Assembly: GCF_001280085.1 (NCBI RefSeq)
Contig: NZ_LGED01000247.1
Location: 16,718 to 80,717 of the forward strand
Source: Saccharothrix sp. NRRL B-16348
Lineage (GTDB): Bacteria; Actinomycetota; Actinomycetes; Mycobacteriales; Pseudonocardiaceae
Length of the DNA: 64,000 nucleotides
Direction of reading: 5' to 3'
The stretch's first letter is position 1. Every line of letters begins with the position of its first letter. The position numbers were made by a program, and so were the translations under genes. Below the pieces are notes generated by a model. That model saw only the letters and a list, made by a program, of their open reading frames with translations. It searched no databases and had not been told where the DNA came from. Shown piece by piece: positions 62,949 through 64,000 of the stretch.

Positions 62949-64000
62949 ATGGGCCTCGCCGACGACCGTGACCTCGTCCCCCTGGGATCCGGCTTCGACA
63001 TCGTCAAGCGCGGGTACGACCGCGCCCAGGTCGAGGACCACCTGGAACGCCTGGACTCCGACCTGCGCCTGCTCGCGGCCGACCGGGACGCGGCGGTGTC
63101 GCAGACCAACGACCTGGCCCGCCAGCTCGAGGCGGCCCGGTCCGAGATCGCGGAGCTGCGCGGACAGGTGGAGCGGCTGTCGCTGCCGCCGACCACCCTG
63201 GAGGGCCTGAGCGAGCGGTTGCAGCGGATGCTGCGGCTCGCGCAGGACGAGGCGAACGAGATCAAGGCGCGGGCCGAGGCCGAGGGCGGGCACATCCGCG
63301 CCAAGGCCGAGGCCGACGCGGGGGTGCTGCGCACCCGGTACGAGAAGCTGATCGCCGAGCTCGACCAGCGGCGCACCGACATGGAGGCCGAGCACCGGGG
63401 CGTGCTGGAGAAGGCGCGGGCCGAGGCCGACCGGATCGTGGGCGAGGCGCGGGCCGAGGCGACCAGGTTGGACGAGGAGTCGCTCCAGCGCCGGACCACG
63501 GTCGAGGAGGACTTCGAGATCGCGATGGCGGCCCGGCGGGTCGAGTCGATGAAGACGCTGGCCGAGCAGGAGGCGTCGTCGAAGGGCGAGGCCGAGCGGC
63601 GGTTGCGCGAGGCGGCGGAGGAAGCCGCGCGCGTGCGTGCCCAGATCGCGCAGGAGCAGGCTTCGTCGAACGCCGAGGCGCAGCGCCTGGTCCGCGAGGC
63701 CACCGAAGAGGCCAACCGCCGTCGCCACGACTCCATCAGCGAGGCCACGGCCCGCGTGCAGGAGGCGACCGACGAGGCGAACCGCCGGGTGCGCGAGGCG
63801 ACGGAGGAAGCGAACCGCCGCGTCACCCAGGCGAGCCAGAAGGTGGACGCCCTGCGCCAGCTCCGCAACCGGCTGTCCCAGCAGCTGCACGCCGTGAGCT
63901 CAGCACTGCACGACGTGACCCCCCTCCTGGACCCACTGGAGGAGGAACGCCCGCAGCCGCCACAGTCCTCCACCCCGGCCCCCACCGCTCCCTCCTCCAC
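62949..64000 (+). CDS. DivIVA-domain coiled-coil protein, FilP/Scy-like (truncated by window end)
   Basis: From ATG 62949 the frame is open to base 64000 (350 complete codons), so the C-terminus is missing. Residues 15-45 (GFDIVKRGYDRAQVEDHLER) are the DivIVA-type N-terminal motif of polar-growth proteins. From about 45 onward it is almost continuous coiled coil, rich in Glu/Ala/Arg. An imperfect 11-residue repeat (REATEEANRR variants) recurs near 255-300 before a Pro-rich tail. In Streptomyces, scy/filP lie next to epimerase-thiolase-meaB genes, as here, which supports a cytoskeletal role. Confidence 0.8.
   Translation, partial: MGLADDRDLVPLGSGFDIVKRGYDRAQVEDHLERLDSDLRLLAADRDAAVSQTNDLARQLEAARSEIAELRGQVERLSLPPTTLEGLSERLQRMLRLAQDEANEIKARAEAEGGHIRAKAEADAGVLRTRYEKLIAELDQRRTDMEAEHRGVLEKARAEADRIVGEARAEATRLDEESLQRRTTVEEDFEIAMAARRVESMKTLAEQEASSKGEAERRLREAAEEAARVRAQIAQEQASSNAEAQRLVREATEEANRRRHDSISEATARVQEATDEANRRVREATEEANRRVTQASQKVDALRQLRNRLSQQLHAVSSALHDVTPLLDPLEEERPQPPQSSTPAPTAPSS

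Overview
The window comes from a high-GC actinomycete. GTG starts, ATGA/GTGA stop-start overlaps, strong G/C bias at third codon positions and the gene repertoire all point there: GlgE pathway, a DivIVA/FilP-like coiled coil, SPW protein, SCO6745-like protein, DosR-type two-component pair and Ccr/MeaB. A member of the Pseudonocardiales (Saccharothrix/Lentzea/Actinosynnema-like) is my inference; nothing here fixes the genus. It reads as ordinary chromosome: no rRNA, tRNA, prophage or CRISPR array was recognised.

Layout. 1-4.7 kb holds small redox genes beside their own regulators: a Tat-signal SDR with TetR, a zinc-free MDR with HxlR, and a frameshifted epimerase with AraC. 4.7-10.3 kb holds an acyltransferase and a nucleoside hydrolase that diverge from a 163-bp inverted repeat, then a minus-strand operon (ABC ATPase, enoyl-CoA hydratase, two methyltransferases). 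10.4-26.6 kb is a storage-glucan block: glgX, then glgP divergent from glgE-treS-mak-glgB. Inside it sits a cysteine dioxygenase-rhodanese pair behind a Cys-codon leader peptide. 26.6-33.1 kb has a decayed transposase, a methyltransferase, two paralogous zinc-metallopeptidase lipoproteins and an XRE-MurA fusion. Two copies of a terminator plus DnaA-box module bracket this segment.

33.1-39.5 kb contains a thioredoxin-fold protein, small conserved genes, MarR, a phosphotransferase-fold protein and an ABC-2 exporter. 39.6-50.1 kb is a sugar locus: two GH92 alpha-mannosidases divergent from lacI, a ManA-like isomerase and an FrcBCA/Rbs-like importer, with matching palindromic operators on both sides. 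50.3-57.6 kb has a secreted peptidase, a DosR/DosS-like pair with a PPOX protein, an arylamine N-acetyltransferase and a pair of membrane proteins. 57.6-64 kb carries meaB, a thiolase, methylmalonyl-CoA epimerase, TetR, SPW protein, ccr and a FilP/Scy-like coiled coil cut by the window edge. This last group would serve C4/C5 acyl-CoA metabolism, such as the ethylmalonyl-CoA route and extender-unit supply.

The most unusual non-coding features are two elements built from 22-bp units (37328-37537 and 50080-50254). They are arranged head-to-head around the same 12-bp centre, share a 71-bp identical run and abut stop codons. Others are the hairpin/DnaA-box module (27256-27343 and 32972-33079), the polycysteine-type leader before cysteine dioxygenase, and the palindrome in front of the XRE-MurA gene.
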